Shown: positions 51,692-60,775, numbered from the stretch's first letter. The stretch is DNA of 64,000 nt from Hyphococcus sp. (GCA_028289605.1 JANQON010000005.1:248001-312000), one strand, 5' to 3'. The notes: generated from the letters alone by a model not told the origin. Numbers and translations are program-made.

Positions 51692-52645
51692 CTACCATTC
51701 CAAAATCGATCCGCCGGCGGTTTCAATCGTGTATGTCGGCGCCAGCGCGCCCTGCGGCTTTGCGCCGACCATGGCGTTCTGAATGATCTGGTCGTCTTGT
51801 TTGTCGGCGGCGATCCGGTTGAAGACGCCTTCGGGAACGCGCACGCCCCATTTGTCGACCCTTCTTACCGCACGGTCTTCTTCGCTCGCGATTTCAAGAC
51901 GGTGCGTCTGACCGCGCGCGTCGACCGCTTCTACGATCAGGTAATAGTTTCGCACATTCGGGTCATCGTCATGTACGCGAAAAACGCCTGAATACTCTTC
52001 CGGATTAGAGACGACCCGGATGTTGAGCTCCTTGGCGAGCGTGCCGCGCATCGTATTCAAGTCGTCGACGGCGGCGCGCGCGGCGCCGGCGTCGGCGCCT
52101 TCGGCGGCGGCGACGCCTTCCTGGTAAGCAGACGCGATCCGCGCGCGCGCCTGGTCGGTTTCGGCGAGCGCGAGCGCGGCGTTCCGTGCGTCCGTCAACG
52201 CTGCGGGCAACGTTTGCGTGAGCTCGACTTCAACGGCGCGGGCTTTGGCTTCTCGCGGCGCCTCAAACCCAAGTTCCCAGATCGCTGTTGCAAAGGCGGC
52301 GATCCCAAGAATCACAGCGACCGGCGGCAGCCAGCGGTCCCGGCCTATGTAAAATTTCGCGAGACTGACGGAGAGTGTGTTTCGGGGCGGCGCATAGGCG
52401 AAGCGTTTCTCTTCCAGCGCTTTGACGCCGTCAGCAAGGATCCGTTCCGGCACGTTAATGCCCTGCGCCGCATAGATCTCTTTAAGGCGGGCGATCAGTT
52501 TTCCTTCGCGGGCTTCTGTGGACAGCTCACGATCGATCAGTTTTTCCCGATGGCGCAGCGTATCGACGATGTCCATGGCGAGCATGACATCGTCGAGCTT
52601 CTTCGGCTCGTCCTTGGCGGTTGAAATCACCCCTGCGCCGCCCAT
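51692..52645 (-). CDS. Single-pass membrane protein, DUF6384-like
   Basis: 317 residues. N-terminal cytoplasmic region with KLDDVMLAMDIVDTLRHREKLIDRE and IYAAQGINVPERILADGVKALEEKRFAY, then one membrane helix at about 108-130 (WLPPVAVILGIAAFATAIWE), then a helical and beta periplasmic part of ~190 residues. This matches my memory of the DUF6384 family, with moderate confidence; no function is known. It sits between the two coiled-coil genes, with seven and nine bases to its neighbours, so the three are almost certainly co-transcribed. It could anchor the complex in the inner membrane. Confidence 0.8.
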   Translation of the reverse strand: MGGAGVISTAKDEPKKLDDVMLAMDIVDTLRHREKLIDRELSTEAREGKLIARLKEIYAAQGINVPERILADGVKALEEKRFAYAPPRNTLSVSLAKFYIGRDRWLPPVAVILGIAAFATAIWELGFEAPREAKARAVEVELTQTLPAALTDARNAALALAETDQARARIASAYQEGVAAAEGADAGAARAAVDDLNTMRGTLAKELNIRVVSNPEEYSGVFRVHDDDPNVRNYYLIVEAVDARGQTHRLEIASEEDRAVRRVDKWGVRVPEGVFNRIAADKQDDQIIQNAMVGAKPQGALAPTYTIETAGGSILEW

Positions 52646-52654
52646 ACGGCCTCG

Positions 52655-53833
52655 TTAAGAGGTCAGCGCCGCGGCGGCGCCGTCTTCAACGAGTTTGGCG
52701 AGACGACGCTTACCGTCTTCGACGGCGACCCGGATCTCTTTGGAATTCTCCGTCGACAGAACGCGCATTTCCTTGATGATGGTCTGAGAGCGCTCCTGAT
52801 AAGCGACCACAGAGTCCACCAAGCGTTTCACGGCGGCCGCCGAAACCGTCGGCCCATAGCCGGCCTTTACCGCCTCTTCCTGGACCTTGCCGCCGATGTC
52901 GGACAGGGTTTCGAGCGAGTCCTCAATGCCCTTTTTCATCGCCTCCAGCGTCTGGGTAGATTCGTGAAGGCCGTGCATGCCCGTGAACGTGGCGGTCAGC
53001 GCCGTCAAGACGGTTTCATTGGTGCCGAAGAAGGAAACCGATTGGGCGTAAATGCGTTCTTTGGCGTTGGTCGTCTGAACCAGCCGGGTCATGATCACTT
53101 CTGATGTATTGTATCCGACGGTGATATTGTCGGACAGGTCCTTTGCGACCTGATACCGCTTTTCTTCTTTTTGAAGCGCGCGAAGCGCCTCGTCGCGATC
53201 GAGTTCAAGCCCCGCTCGTTCGGCCTTGTCCTCGCCGTTGTAGTTTTCGACCGCGCTGACCTTGTCGCGAAGCACGGCCTTGGACGCTTCGAGTTCTTTC
53301 TCCGCCGTCTTCAGCACTTCAAGCGCCATCACTTCAGACTGTTTCAGCGCGCCGCGAAAATCGCGATAGGCTTCGAGGATACGGGTTTCGCGTTCCACCT
53401 GGTCGCGCGTGTCGCCGGCGACTTCAAGATAGAGGTTTTTGATCTTTTCAAAGCGCGACGCGATATCTCCGCGGGTCATTTTCATCCACACGTTCTGAAC
53501 GCGCTCGAAGGTGGAAATTTTCCCGTCGGCGTACTGATCAACGAGCGACTTGGCGTCGTCGCGGATCGAATCGAATGCTGCGGTGATGCCTTCGTAGCGT
53601 TCCCCGACGGTCATGCCGGCGACCTGTTCGCGCACGATGTCGTTGAAGTGGGACGCTTGATCGAGGGTTCGGGCGATGGCGGAGACCCGCGTTTCGTCAA
53701 GCGCCGATATTTGGTTGAGCAGCGCGATAATGGGCGCGGGCTCGCCGTCCTCCGGCGCAAAACCTAGTGCGCGCAACTCTCCCATGGCGCGATCAAGATA
53801 TTGAAGCGCCGTCTTGCGTTGTTCTTCCGCCAT
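52655..53833 (-). CDS. Uncharacterised helical protein, distantly TelA-like
   Basis: 392 residues, almost entirely helical, no membrane segment or signal. Segments such as YGITAAFDSIRDDAKSLVD-like helices, ERETRILEAYRDFRGALKQSE and YQERSQTIIKEMRVLSTENSKEIRVAVEDG recall the all-alpha toxic-anion-resistance (TelA) proteins in style, but the match is weak. First gene of the three-gene run. Together with the single-pass membrane protein and the coiled-coil partner, an envelope-linked assembly is the natural guess. Function not known. Confidence 0.75.
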   Translation of the reverse strand: MAEEQRKTALQYLDRAMGELRALGFAPEDGEPAPIIALLNQISALDETRVSAIARTLDQASHFNDIVREQVAGMTVGERYEGITAAFDSIRDDAKSLVDQYADGKISTFERVQNVWMKMTRGDIASRFEKIKNLYLEVAGDTRDQVERETRILEAYRDFRGALKQSEVMALEVLKTAEKELEASKAVLRDKVSAVENYNGEDKAERAGLELDRDEALRALQKEEKRYQVAKDLSDNITVGYNTSEVIMTRLVQTTNAKERIYAQSVSFFGTNETVLTALTATFTGMHGLHESTQTLEAMKKGIEDSLETLSDIGGKVQEEAVKAGYGPTVSAAAVKRLVDSVVAYQERSQTIIKEMRVLSTENSKEIRVAVEDGKRRLAKLVEDGAAAALTS

Positions 53834-53987
53834 GCATTGATCTCCCAGGCCTTGCCGTCACCGCTATGTAGGCAAACCGCCGACTGGCGCCAAGTCCTTG
53901 AAATGAAGGCTCATGTTTCTATGCGCAGGGAAGAACCGCACTGGTGCGCAAACGCGTCCGCTGATCGGCGGGCATCAGAAAGCAGGG

Positions 53988-54611
53988 TCAGATGCGTTCC
54001 GGCGCCAGATACCGTCCCGTCATCGCCGCAAGGCGCCGGCGCAGGCGATAGGACAAGGTCTTGCGGTCCTGGCTGCGGTTTTTGGCCGGGAAGGGGGCGT
54101 CCGGCGTCGGCGCCCCAAGAAAACTGCACAGTTCGTCCCAACCGTCGCCCTGTTCCAGGTCCATAACCAGCAGGTCGTCAGGCCGATCTCTGAAATACTC
54201 GCGCACGGCCGCTTCGTGGGACTTGTATACGCCAATGTAACGCGCGCTTTCACCGGCGGGCGCGGGCGCGCCGTAGACGAATTCCTGCATCGCGTGAGGG
54301 TGGTCGCCGAAATGGTTTTCCACCGATCGGAACCATTGTTCGGCGCCGCGAACCGTCAAAATAAACTTTGATCCCGGGAACGCCGCGTCCAGCTCGCGAT
54401 AAAACAGCGGCCAGGGCATGTCCTGTGCGGCGTCATGGGTTCTCGCGGTCTCGACGCAAAGGCGCAAGGCGTTTTCGCGCAGTTCGTCCGCGGACAGGTT
54501 GCGGCCGACCACAGCGGCGGTCTTGTAGCCGAGAATCGAAAGCGCCGCATGGAGCGACGTCGTGCCGGTTTTCTGAAACCCGATACAGAATACTTTTCCG
54601 CGAGACGCCAT
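53988..54611 (-). CDS. Sulfotransferase family protein
   Basis: 207 residues. Transfers a sulfuryl group from PAPS. The 5'-phosphosulfate loop is KVFCIGFQKTGTTSLHAAL (about 6-24), and the 3'-phosphate site is KFILTVRGAEQWFRSVENHF. LLVMDLEQGDGWDELCSFL is the usual later segment. The length is at the short end for the family. A polysaccharide or lipid acceptor is likely, in line with the surface sugar genes, but not shown. 154 bases separate it from the coiled-coil operon. Confidence 0.9.
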   Translation of the reverse strand: MASRGKVFCIGFQKTGTTSLHAALSILGYKTAAVVGRNLSADELRENALRLCVETARTHDAAQDMPWPLFYRELDAAFPGSKFILTVRGAEQWFRSVENHFGDHPHAMQEFVYGAPAPAGESARYIGVYKSHEAAVREYFRDRPDDLLVMDLEQGDGWDELCSFLGAPTPDAPFPAKNRSQDRKTLSYRLRRRLAAMTGRYLAPERI

Positions 54612-54675
54612 GGGTCCGGTTTAGCCAAGGGCGATTAACCTGCGCTTAACGCCTTTCCTCAGGGGCGTGCGCCGG

Positions 54676-55527
54676 TCAGGAACGCTGCGGCCGGCGGAAT
54701 GGAACGATTTTATTGTCCGCATCGTGACCGATATCAGCGCGCCCCAGATAGGGAATGTCCGCTCTTTTGCACCAGTACTGCGCAATCTCCTCCGCGTCGG
54801 CGCCGAAGGGCCTGTCGTTTTCAGGTATGTCGCTGACCCGCCCGAGCATAACGCCGGCCGCGCGGCGCATTTTCTCGTTGAGCAAGACCGCGGCCATTGC
54901 GCGATCGCTGCGATAAAGGTATTCGCCAAGGTCCTCGAGCATGACGATACGACCGGCGAAATCCGGCGCCCAGTCCATGCCGATGATATGCGCGAGCACG
55001 GTGAGATTGAAGGCGACGCATGGGTGCTTTTCCGCGGTCGGCTCCACGCCGCCGCGTTTGTCAAAAACAAGATAATCCAGGGCGCGCCGAATCGCGGCCG
55101 CTCCCCCTTTTCTCGTTAGATCGATCGCGATCGGTCCGTGCACGAGCTTTTCAAAGCCCATGGCGTCGAGTCGTGCGAGAATAACGCCCGCATCGGAATA
55201 TCCGAAGAACACCTTGTCTCGTGCGGCGGCGTTGAGATTTGCAAAGGAGTCGTCAAAGAGCCGGACGGCGCCGTAGCCGCCCCGCGCGAACCAGACGGCG
55301 TCAATGTCGGGATTGTTGGCGACCTCCAGAAACGCCGCGGAGCGCGCAGCGTCGCTTCCGGCGAAATGCCCGGCGTCTTCAAAACACTGCGGATGGAAAA
55401 ACAGGGCGGCCCTGTCGCCGCAATGGTCCGCCGCAATCTCGCCGAGGTTTGTTGCGAGATCTTCGCTGATGCGCCCGCCGGGGCAGATTAGGGCGATGTT
55501 TTTGGTGGTCTTCGCCATGGAAGCCAT
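54676..55527 (-). CDS. LD-carboxypeptidase (S66 family)
   Basis: 283 residues from the ATG at 55527 (or 280 from 55518). Removes the terminal D-Ala of murein tetrapeptides during peptidoglycan recycling. IALICPGGRISEDL at the start, WFARGGYGAVRLFDD, the nucleophile Ser in VFFGYSDAGVILARL, the Glu in RIVMLEDLGEYLYRSDRAM and the His in RADIGHDADNKIVPF give the S66 triad in order. No signal peptide, as expected for a cytoplasmic recycling enzyme. Divergent from a Mur ligase gene, with about 42 bases between the two starts, which supports a shared recycling role. Confidence 0.9.
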   Translation of the reverse strand: MASMAKTTKNIALICPGGRISEDLATNLGEIAADHCGDRAALFFHPQCFEDAGHFAGSDAARSAAFLEVANNPDIDAVWFARGGYGAVRLFDDSFANLNAAARDKVFFGYSDAGVILARLDAMGFEKLVHGPIAIDLTRKGGAAAIRRALDYLVFDKRGGVEPTAEKHPCVAFNLTVLAHIIGMDWAPDFAGRIVMLEDLGEYLYRSDRAMAAVLLNEKMRRAAGVMLGRVSDIPENDRPFGADAEEIAQYWCKRADIPYLGRADIGHDADNKIVPFRRPQRS

Positions 55528-55569
55528 GTTTAACGCTTGTTTCCTAATTTTCGTTACCGTTATTCCGTG

Positions 55570-56967
55570 ATGACTGAAACAAAAGACTATTTCTTCTGCG
55601 GCGTCGGCGGATCGGGTATGCTGCCGCTGGCGATCATCGTCAAAGCCCAGGGCCATATTGTGGCGGGTTCGGACCGTGCGCTGGATCAGGGGCGCATGTC
55701 GGCCAAGTTCGACTATTTGCGCATGCTCGGCGTCCGGCTGTTTCCGCAGGACGGGTCCGGCCTCAAACGATCAAGTCAAACCCTGGTCGCGTCCGCCGCG
55801 GTGGAGGACAATGTGCCTGACGTTGTCGCCGCCAATAAAGCGGGCGCGTCGCGTATGTCCCGGGCCGAGCTGCTGGCGAAAATCTTCAACGAGGCGCCGT
55901 CGCCGATCGGCGTCGCCGGCACCAGCGGGAAATCGACCACCACGGCCATGATCGGATGGATCCTGCATGCGGCCGGACAAGAGCCGTCGATCATGAACGG
56001 CGCGGTCATGAAAAATTTCATACGCGAAGACGCGTTGTTCGCGAGCGCGCTCATCGGCGAAGGGCCCGCGTTTGTGTCGGAGATTGACGAGAGCGATGGG
56101 TCGATCTCCATGTTCAATCCGAAAATCGCTGTACTGAACAATATATCGCTAGATCACAAATCGATGGATGAACTCCGCGCCCTGTTCAGCGGTTTTGTCG
56201 AGCGCGCCGATCTCGCCGTCTTCAACCTCGACAATGTGGAAACGCGCGGCCTCGCCCAGGATTATGAAGGCGCAAAAGTCACCTATTCGCTGGAAGACCA
56301 CATTGCTGATCTGGTGGCCGAGTATGTGACGCCGCGCCCGTTCGGCGTCTCATTCGCCGTGGCGGCGCGCGATGGTGCGCGTGCGGAAGTCAATTTGAGA
56401 ATGCCGGGACGGCACAATGTCTCCAACGCACTCGCCGCCATCGCGGCCGCCGGCGCCTGCGGCGTAGCCCTTGACGAGGCCGCGAACGCGCTCGCCGATT
56501 TTGACGGCGTCAAACGGCGTCTAGAGTATGTGGGGGACGCGGGCGGGGTCACTGTTATCGACGATTTCGCACACAATCCTGACAAGATCGCCGCTAGCCT
56601 GGACACGCTGCATGAGTTTGCGGGGCGCTTGCTTGTATTGTTTCAGCCGCACGGCTACGGCCCGCTGAAAAAAATGAAGGATGAGTTCATTGCGACCTTC
56701 AGCGACCATCTCGGCACGGAAGATGTATTGTTCATTCCCCCGCCGGCCTATTTCGGCGGCACGGTCGACCGATCCGTTACCAACGCAGACATTGCAGAAG
56801 GCGTAGCGGCGCGCCGAGGCAACGCTGAAGCCCCCGGTTCGCGCGAAGACTGCGCCGAGCGCCTTTTGAGTGTTGCGCGCGGCGGCGACAGGATTGTGAT
56901 CATGGGCGCCCGCGATGATACGCTGTCTGCATTTGCAGGCGACCTTCTGACGAAACTGCAGCGTTAG
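55570..56967 (+). CDS. Mur ligase family protein (Mpl/MurC-like), murein recycling
   Basis: 465 residues from the ATG at 55570. ATP-dependent ligase: N-terminal MurC-like FFCGVGGSGMLPLAIIVKAQGH, P-loop GVAGTSGKSTTTAMIGWIL (about 114-132), EIDESDGSISMFNPKIAVLNNISLDHKS, then MPGRHNVSNALAAIAAA and DDFAHNPDKIAASL. It could be Mpl, which rejoins the freed tripeptide to UDP-MurNAc, or a second MurC. The pairing with an LD-carboxypeptidase favours recycling. The essential dcw cluster is not here. Confidence 0.88.
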   Translation: MTETKDYFFCGVGGSGMLPLAIIVKAQGHIVAGSDRALDQGRMSAKFDYLRMLGVRLFPQDGSGLKRSSQTLVASAAVEDNVPDVVAANKAGASRMSRAELLAKIFNEAPSPIGVAGTSGKSTTTAMIGWILHAAGQEPSIMNGAVMKNFIREDALFASALIGEGPAFVSEIDESDGSISMFNPKIAVLNNISLDHKSMDELRALFSGFVERADLAVFNLDNVETRGLAQDYEGAKVTYSLEDHIADLVAEYVTPRPFGVSFAVAARDGARAEVNLRMPGRHNVSNALAAIAAAGACGVALDEAANALADFDGVKRRLEYVGDAGGVTVIDDFAHNPDKIAASLDTLHEFAGRLLVLFQPHGYGPLKKMKDEFIATFSDHLGTEDVLFIPPPAYFGGTVDRSVTNADIAEGVAARRGNAEAPGSREDCAERLLSVARGGDRIVIMGARDDTLSAFAGDLLTKLQR

Positions 56968-57269
56968 CCGAGCAACTGGCGGGCCGCCGAGACGTCATAC
57001 GCTTTGACGTCCTGAGAGATCACCCCCGCATTATTGAGCGCGCTTATCCAGGCCGCCATATAGGGTTGCGAAAAATGCGCTGTCAGCGCCTCCTGATTTT
57101 CCCAGTATTCCAGGACGATGATGGTTTCCGGATCGAGCACATCAATGCCGTAGGAGTAATCGATACAGCCCGATTCCAGCCGCGAATTGGTGATCGCCGC
57201 CTCCATCTCCTTTCGCACCTTGTCCACTGCGCCCGGACGCACTTTTGCTTTTCCCGAAACGATGATCAT
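56964..57269 (-). CDS. Antibiotic biosynthesis monooxygenase-domain protein (quinol monooxygenase-like)
   Basis: 101 residues forming one ABM (dimeric ferredoxin-like) domain: MIIVSGKAKVRPGAVDKVRKEMEAAITNSRLESGCIDYSYGIDVLDPETIIVLEYWENQEALTAHF is split by the usual strand order, with the WEN-x-EAL-x-AHF signature. Members include quinol monooxygenases and heme-degrading enzymes, but many have no known role. It overlaps the Mur ligase stop by four bases, convergent. Not cofactor-dependent as far as visible. Confidence 0.88.
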   Translation of the reverse strand: MIIVSGKAKVRPGAVDKVRKEMEAAITNSRLESGCIDYSYGIDVLDPETIIVLEYWENQEALTAHFSQPYMAAWISALNNAGVISQDVKAYDVSAARQLLG

Positions 57270-57346
57270 TCAACGCCTCCACTTCCTGTCGCGTGACGTT
57301 ATCATAGCGGCGGGATAGAGCGACAGTCGACGAAGAGCGAACAGCG

Positions 57347-58021
57347 ATGACGGCCGATTTGAACAACTGGGGCGGGCGCCCCGCGCCCCATATGGACTCT
57401 GTGGAAGGGCGATTCTGCCGGATCGATGCAGCGCGATTCGCCGACGACGGGGCTGGATTGTTCTCTGTTTTGGGCGGGGCCGAGAACGACGACCTGTGGC
57501 GCCATATTCCTTTCGGTCCGTTCGAAACCGCCGAGGCCCTGGGCGCCGGCATGGGTTTTGTCGCGGAAACGCACAACTGGCGCTCATACGTCATTCGCGA
57601 CATTGCAACGACGGCGCCCCTGGGGATGGCGAGCTATATGCGCATCCGCCCTGAAGCAGGGTCCGCGGAAATCGGGTGCATCGTGCTGTCAAAAAAATTG
57701 CAGCGAACGCCGGCCGCCACCGAAGCAATGTATCTTTTCGCAAAGCACATCTTCGACGATCTCGGCTATCGGCGCTACGAATGGAAATGCAACAATAAAA
57801 ACGAAGCCTCGAAACGGGCGGCCTTGCGGTTGGGGTTCGCCTTCGAAGGAGTTTTTCGCCAGGACATGGTGGTGAAAGGCGAAAACCGCGACACGGCCTG
57901 GTTTTCGATTATTGATACGGAGTGGCCGCGCGCGAAATCCGCTTTTGAAAACTGGCTGGCGCCCGACAATTTTGACGCCGACGGGCGTCAACGCCGGTCG
58001 CTTGCCGACTTCCGCGCCTGA
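57347..58021 (+). CDS. GNAT family N-acetyltransferase
   Basis: 224 residues. RimJ/RimL-type: GRFCRIDAARFADDGAGLFSVLGG, then YVIRDIATTAPLGMASYMRIRPEAGSAEIGCIVLSKKLQRT (the acetyl-CoA strands), and RYEWKCNNKNEASKRAALRLGFAFEGVFRQDMVVKGENRDTAWFSI with the A-motif-like RLGFAFEG. Substrate unknown; candidates are a protein N-terminus or a small amine. Preceded by an unlinked ABM gene and followed by an ArsR regulator. Confidence 0.88.
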   Translation: MTADLNNWGGRPAPHMDSVEGRFCRIDAARFADDGAGLFSVLGGAENDDLWRHIPFGPFETAEALGAGMGFVAETHNWRSYVIRDIATTAPLGMASYMRIRPEAGSAEIGCIVLSKKLQRTPAATEAMYLFAKHIFDDLGYRRYEWKCNNKNEASKRAALRLGFAFEGVFRQDMVVKGENRDTAWFSIIDTEWPRAKSAFENWLAPDNFDADGRQRRSLADFRA

Positions 58022-58061
58022 TTGTTGACGGCTGCGCTTTACTTGCGCCGCCGTTACGGAT

Positions 58062-58085
58062 ATATTCAACCATATGGTTGAATAT
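58062..58085. promoter_or_regulatory. 24-bp perfect palindrome centred on the arsR start codon
   Basis: The arms ATATTCAACCAT and ATGGTTGAATAT are perfect inverted copies, and the ATG of the second arm is the start codon at 58074. TATATT (58061-58066) fits a -10, with TTTACT (58038-58043) as -35 at 17-base spacing, placing the transcript start at about 58073-58074. The mRNA would then begin at the ATG without a leader. CAACCATATGGTTG is typical of operators of ArsR regulators paired with SRPBCC proteins. Confidence 0.75.
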
Positions 58086-58418
58086 CTGAATAAGGACGAA
58101 CAGATCCTGGACGGCGTATTGTCCGCGCTCGCCGACCCGACCCGTCGCGCCATCATGAGCGCGCTGGGCGGCGGGGAGAAGCGCATCAGCGATATCGCCG
58201 CCCCTTTCGATATGTCGCTCAACGCTGTTTCCAAACACGTCAAGACGCTGGAACGCGCCGGACTGGTGCGCCGCCGCCGCGAAGGGCGCGAGCATTTCCT
58301 TCGGGCCAATCCGGCCCCGATCGAAAAGACCGCCGATTGGTTCGACGCGCAGCGGCGGTTCTGGAACGCGCGCCTGGATCGCCTGGAATCGCTGATGATG
58401 GAGGAAGACCATGAATAG
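58074..58418 (+). CDS. ArsR/SmtB-family transcriptional regulator
   Basis: 114 residues. Winged-helix repressor: LDGVLSALADPTRRAIMSALGGGEKRISDIAAPFDMSLNAVSKHVKTLERAGLVRRRREGREHFL contains the whole HTH, given here only as its marks ADPTRRAIMSAL, NAVSKHVKTLERAGLV and RREGREH. No Cys or His metal site of the ArsR/SmtB type is visible, as in the group paired with SRPBCC proteins. The gene overlaps the next by eight bases. Its start codon lies in a 24-bp palindrome, so it probably represses itself and its partner. No Shine-Dalgarno is visible. Confidence 0.9.
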   Translation: MVEYLNKDEQILDGVLSALADPTRRAIMSALGGGEKRISDIAAPFDMSLNAVSKHVKTLERAGLVRRRREGREHFLRANPAPIEKTADWFDAQRRFWNARLDRLESLMMEEDHE

Positions 58419-58965
58419 CTATGGAGAAGTGCTGGAGGACGGCTCAATGCGGTTTACGCGGATCCTGCCCGGGCCGATTGAGCGCGTTTGGGGGTGGATC
58501 GCGGAAGCGGACAAGCGCGCTCAATGGCTATGCGGCGGCGGCGATATCACCGCAGCAGGCGAAACGATCGCATTCGCATTTCTGCACCGGAATTTGACGC
58601 CCCATGATGAAACGCTCCCTGATCAGTACAAGGAAATGGAAAACGGCGTTTCGTTTGACGTCATTGTCACGGCGTGCAGTCCGCCCGACCACGCGACCAT
58701 TGAATGGCCGGGCGCGCGCGGCGTCCCGTCCTTCGTTGATTTCAAACTGACTGCCGAGGGGGACAAGGTGAAGCTTGTCGTCACCCAGCGCGGCGACATC
58801 AACGCCGAAGAATTTGTCGGCGCCTGCGCCGGCTGGCATGCGCATCTCGGCATTATGGCGGACAAACTCGCCGGAGAAACGCCGAAACCGTTCTGGTCGA
58901 CCCATGAAGCGCTCACCGCTGACTACAAGGAGCGCTTTAAGGATCATCTGGCGACGCTGGACTAG
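58411..58965 (+). CDS. SRPBCC family protein (AHSA1-like)
   Basis: 184 residues, overlapping the regulator gene by eight bases. Helix-grip fold with a ligand cavity: MRFTRILPGPIERVWGWIAEADKRAQWLCGGGDI at the N-terminus, and the C-terminal helix AGWHAHLGIMADKLAG. FSTHEALTADYKERF ends the fold. Such ArsR/SRPBCC pairs are common, but the ligand is unknown. It is predicted to bind a small hydrophobic molecule in the cytoplasm. Confidence 0.9.
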   Translation: MNSYGEVLEDGSMRFTRILPGPIERVWGWIAEADKRAQWLCGGGDITAAGETIAFAFLHRNLTPHDETLPDQYKEMENGVSFDVIVTACSPPDHATIEWPGARGVPSFVDFKLTAEGDKVKLVVTQRGDINAEEFVGACAGWHAHLGIMADKLAGETPKPFWSTHEALTADYKERFKDHLATLD

Positions 58966-58988
58966 CGTCCGCGTCGCCCGTTCCGCCG

Positions 58989-59432
58989 TCAGGCGGCGGC
59001 GGCCGTTTCAAGAGAGGTGCGGATTTCTTCTTCCGACATCGACTTCCTGATGTCGGCGACAACGTCGCCTGTCGACATGTCGACCAGCAAAAGAATGCCG
59101 GTTTTGATCTCGTCAGCGTAAAAGGCGCGAACGGCGCCGCCCACGCCGGCGGCGTCCGCCGTGGCGAAAAAGGCGTCCTGGTCGCGTTCCGTATAGTCGA
59201 TGGTGAGGTAGCCGACCCCGTCAATCGGCGCGCCGGCCTGCACCGCTTTCAGTTTCGGATCGAGGATTTTGCAGCTCGTGCACCAGTCGGCGTAACTGAG
59301 GACGGCGGCGATCTTCGTCTCTTCGGTGACAGCGGGCGCCGCGGTCTCGGTGGTCTGCGCCGGCGCTTGGGCGGCGGGCTCGCCGGAACAGGCGGCGAGC
59401 AGAACAGCGGCGATGAAAACGGGGAGGCGCAT
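58989..59432 (-). CDS. Thioredoxin-family lipoprotein
   Basis: 147 residues. Signal MRLPVFIAAVLLAAC with lipobox LAAC (Cys15), then a Thr/Ala/Pro-rich linker, then a thioredoxin fold with active site ADWCTSCKIL (Cys51/Cys54) like the DsbD gamma domain (WCVSCK). It is likely a periplasmic lipid-anchored thiol-disulfide protein. Convergent with nothing on this strand; divergent from sucC. Partner unknown. Confidence 0.9.
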   Translation of the reverse strand: MRLPVFIAAVLLAACSGEPAAQAPAQTTETAAPAVTEETKIAAVLSYADWCTSCKILDPKLKAVQAGAPIDGVGYLTIDYTERDQDAFFATADAAGVGGAVRAFYADEIKTGILLLVDMSTGDVVADIRKSMSEEEIRTSLETAAAA

Positions 59433-59581
59433 GAGTGATTCCTTTTCGGCGGTTGCGGCGGACGCTATCGCGCCCGCCCGCAGAAAAGCCAGTCACGTCA
59501 CCGTGAGGCCCATGGTTGTCTGGCCGGCGAGCGCGGCTATAACCGCTGGCGTCGATCATTCAACGCCGGAGCCACCACCCC

Positions 59582-60775
59582 ATGAACATCCACGAATACC
59601 AGGCCAAGGAAGTCCTCAAATCGTTCGGCGCGCCGGTGTCCGAGGGCCGCGTCGTTCTGAAGGCCGAAGACGCGGCGGCGAAAGCGAACGAGCTGCCCGG
59701 GCCGCTCTACGTGGTGAAAGCGCAGATCCACGCAGGCGGTCGCGGCAAGGGCACGTTCAAGGAAGACAAAGCCGGCGAAGGCGGCGGCGTTCGCCTGGCG
59801 AAATCGCCGGAAGAGGCGGCGCGCTTCGCCAGCGAAATGCTGGGCGCGACCCTCGTGACCAAACAAACCGGCGCCGCCGGCAAACAGGTGGGCCGGATTT
59901 ACATCGAAAACGGCTCCGATATCGAAACCGAACTTTACCTCTCCGCTCTCGTTGACCGGGGGACCGGCAATGTCGCTTTCATCGCATCCACCGAAGGCGG
60001 CATGAATATCGAGGAAGTCGCCGAAGAAACGCCTGAGAAAATCATCACGGTGCAGATCGACCCCGCGACGGGCTGCATGCCGCATCACGCGCGCCGCGTT
60101 GCGCAGGCTCTTGGTCTCAAAGGCGCGACAGCGAAACAATGCGGGAAGCTGATCCCGACGCTTTATAAAGCCTTCACTGAAAAGGACATGAGCCTTCTGG
60201 AGATCAATCCGTTGATCGTCACCAAGGGCGGCGACCTCCTGGTGCTCGACGCCAAGGTCGGATTCGACCCCAACGCGCTCTTCCGCCATCCGGACATCAT
60301 GGAACTGCGCGATGAGTCCGAAGAAGACCCGATGGAACTCAAAGCCTCGGAGTTCGACCTCTCCTACGTCAAACTCGACGGCAATATCGGCTGCATGGTC
60401 AACGGCGCCGGGCTCGCCATGTCGACCATGGACATCATTAAGCACTATGGCGCGGAGCCTGCGAATTTCCTTGATGTCGGCGGCGGCGCCACCAAGGAGA
60501 AGGTTACCGAGGCGTTCAAGATCATCACCACCGATCCTGCGGTGAAGGGCATTCTCGTCAATATCTTCGGCGGCATCATGCGTTGCGACGTGATCGCTGA
60601 AGGCATTGTCGCCGCCGTGAAAGAAGTCGGTCTCGAAGATCCGCTGGTGGTGCGCCTTGAAGGCACCAATGTTGAGCAGGGGAAAGAAATTCTCGCCAAT
60701 TCCGGGCTCAAAATTACGCCTGCGGATGATTTGGAAGACGCAGCGAAGAAAGTTGTCGAGGCTGTTCAGGGGTGA
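59582..60775 (+). CDS. sucC: Succinate-CoA ligase, ADP-forming, beta subunit
   Basis: 397 residues. TCA cycle enzyme, ATP-grasp fold: [85 protein letters not shown], and [17 protein letters not shown]. All diagnostic of SucC. The sucD (alpha) gene, which usually follows directly, is absent; a thioesterase gene overlaps the stop instead. sucD must lie elsewhere. Confidence 0.97.
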   Translation: MNIHEYQAKEVLKSFGAPVSEGRVVLKAEDAAAKANELPGPLYVVKAQIHAGGRGKGTFKEDKAGEGGGVRLAKSPEEAARFASEMLGATLVTKQTGAAGKQVGRIYIENGSDIETELYLSALVDRGTGNVAFIASTEGGMNIEEVAEETPEKIITVQIDPATGCMPHHARRVAQALGLKGATAKQCGKLIPTLYKAFTEKDMSLLEINPLIVTKGGDLLVLDAKVGFDPNALFRHPDIMELRDESEEDPMELKASEFDLSYVKLDGNIGCMVNGAGLAMSTMDIIKHYGAEPANFLDVGGGATKEKVTEAFKIITTDPAVKGILVNIFGGIMRCDVIAEGIVAAVKEVGLEDPLVVRLEGTNVEQGKEILANSGLKITPADDLEDAAKKVVEAVQG

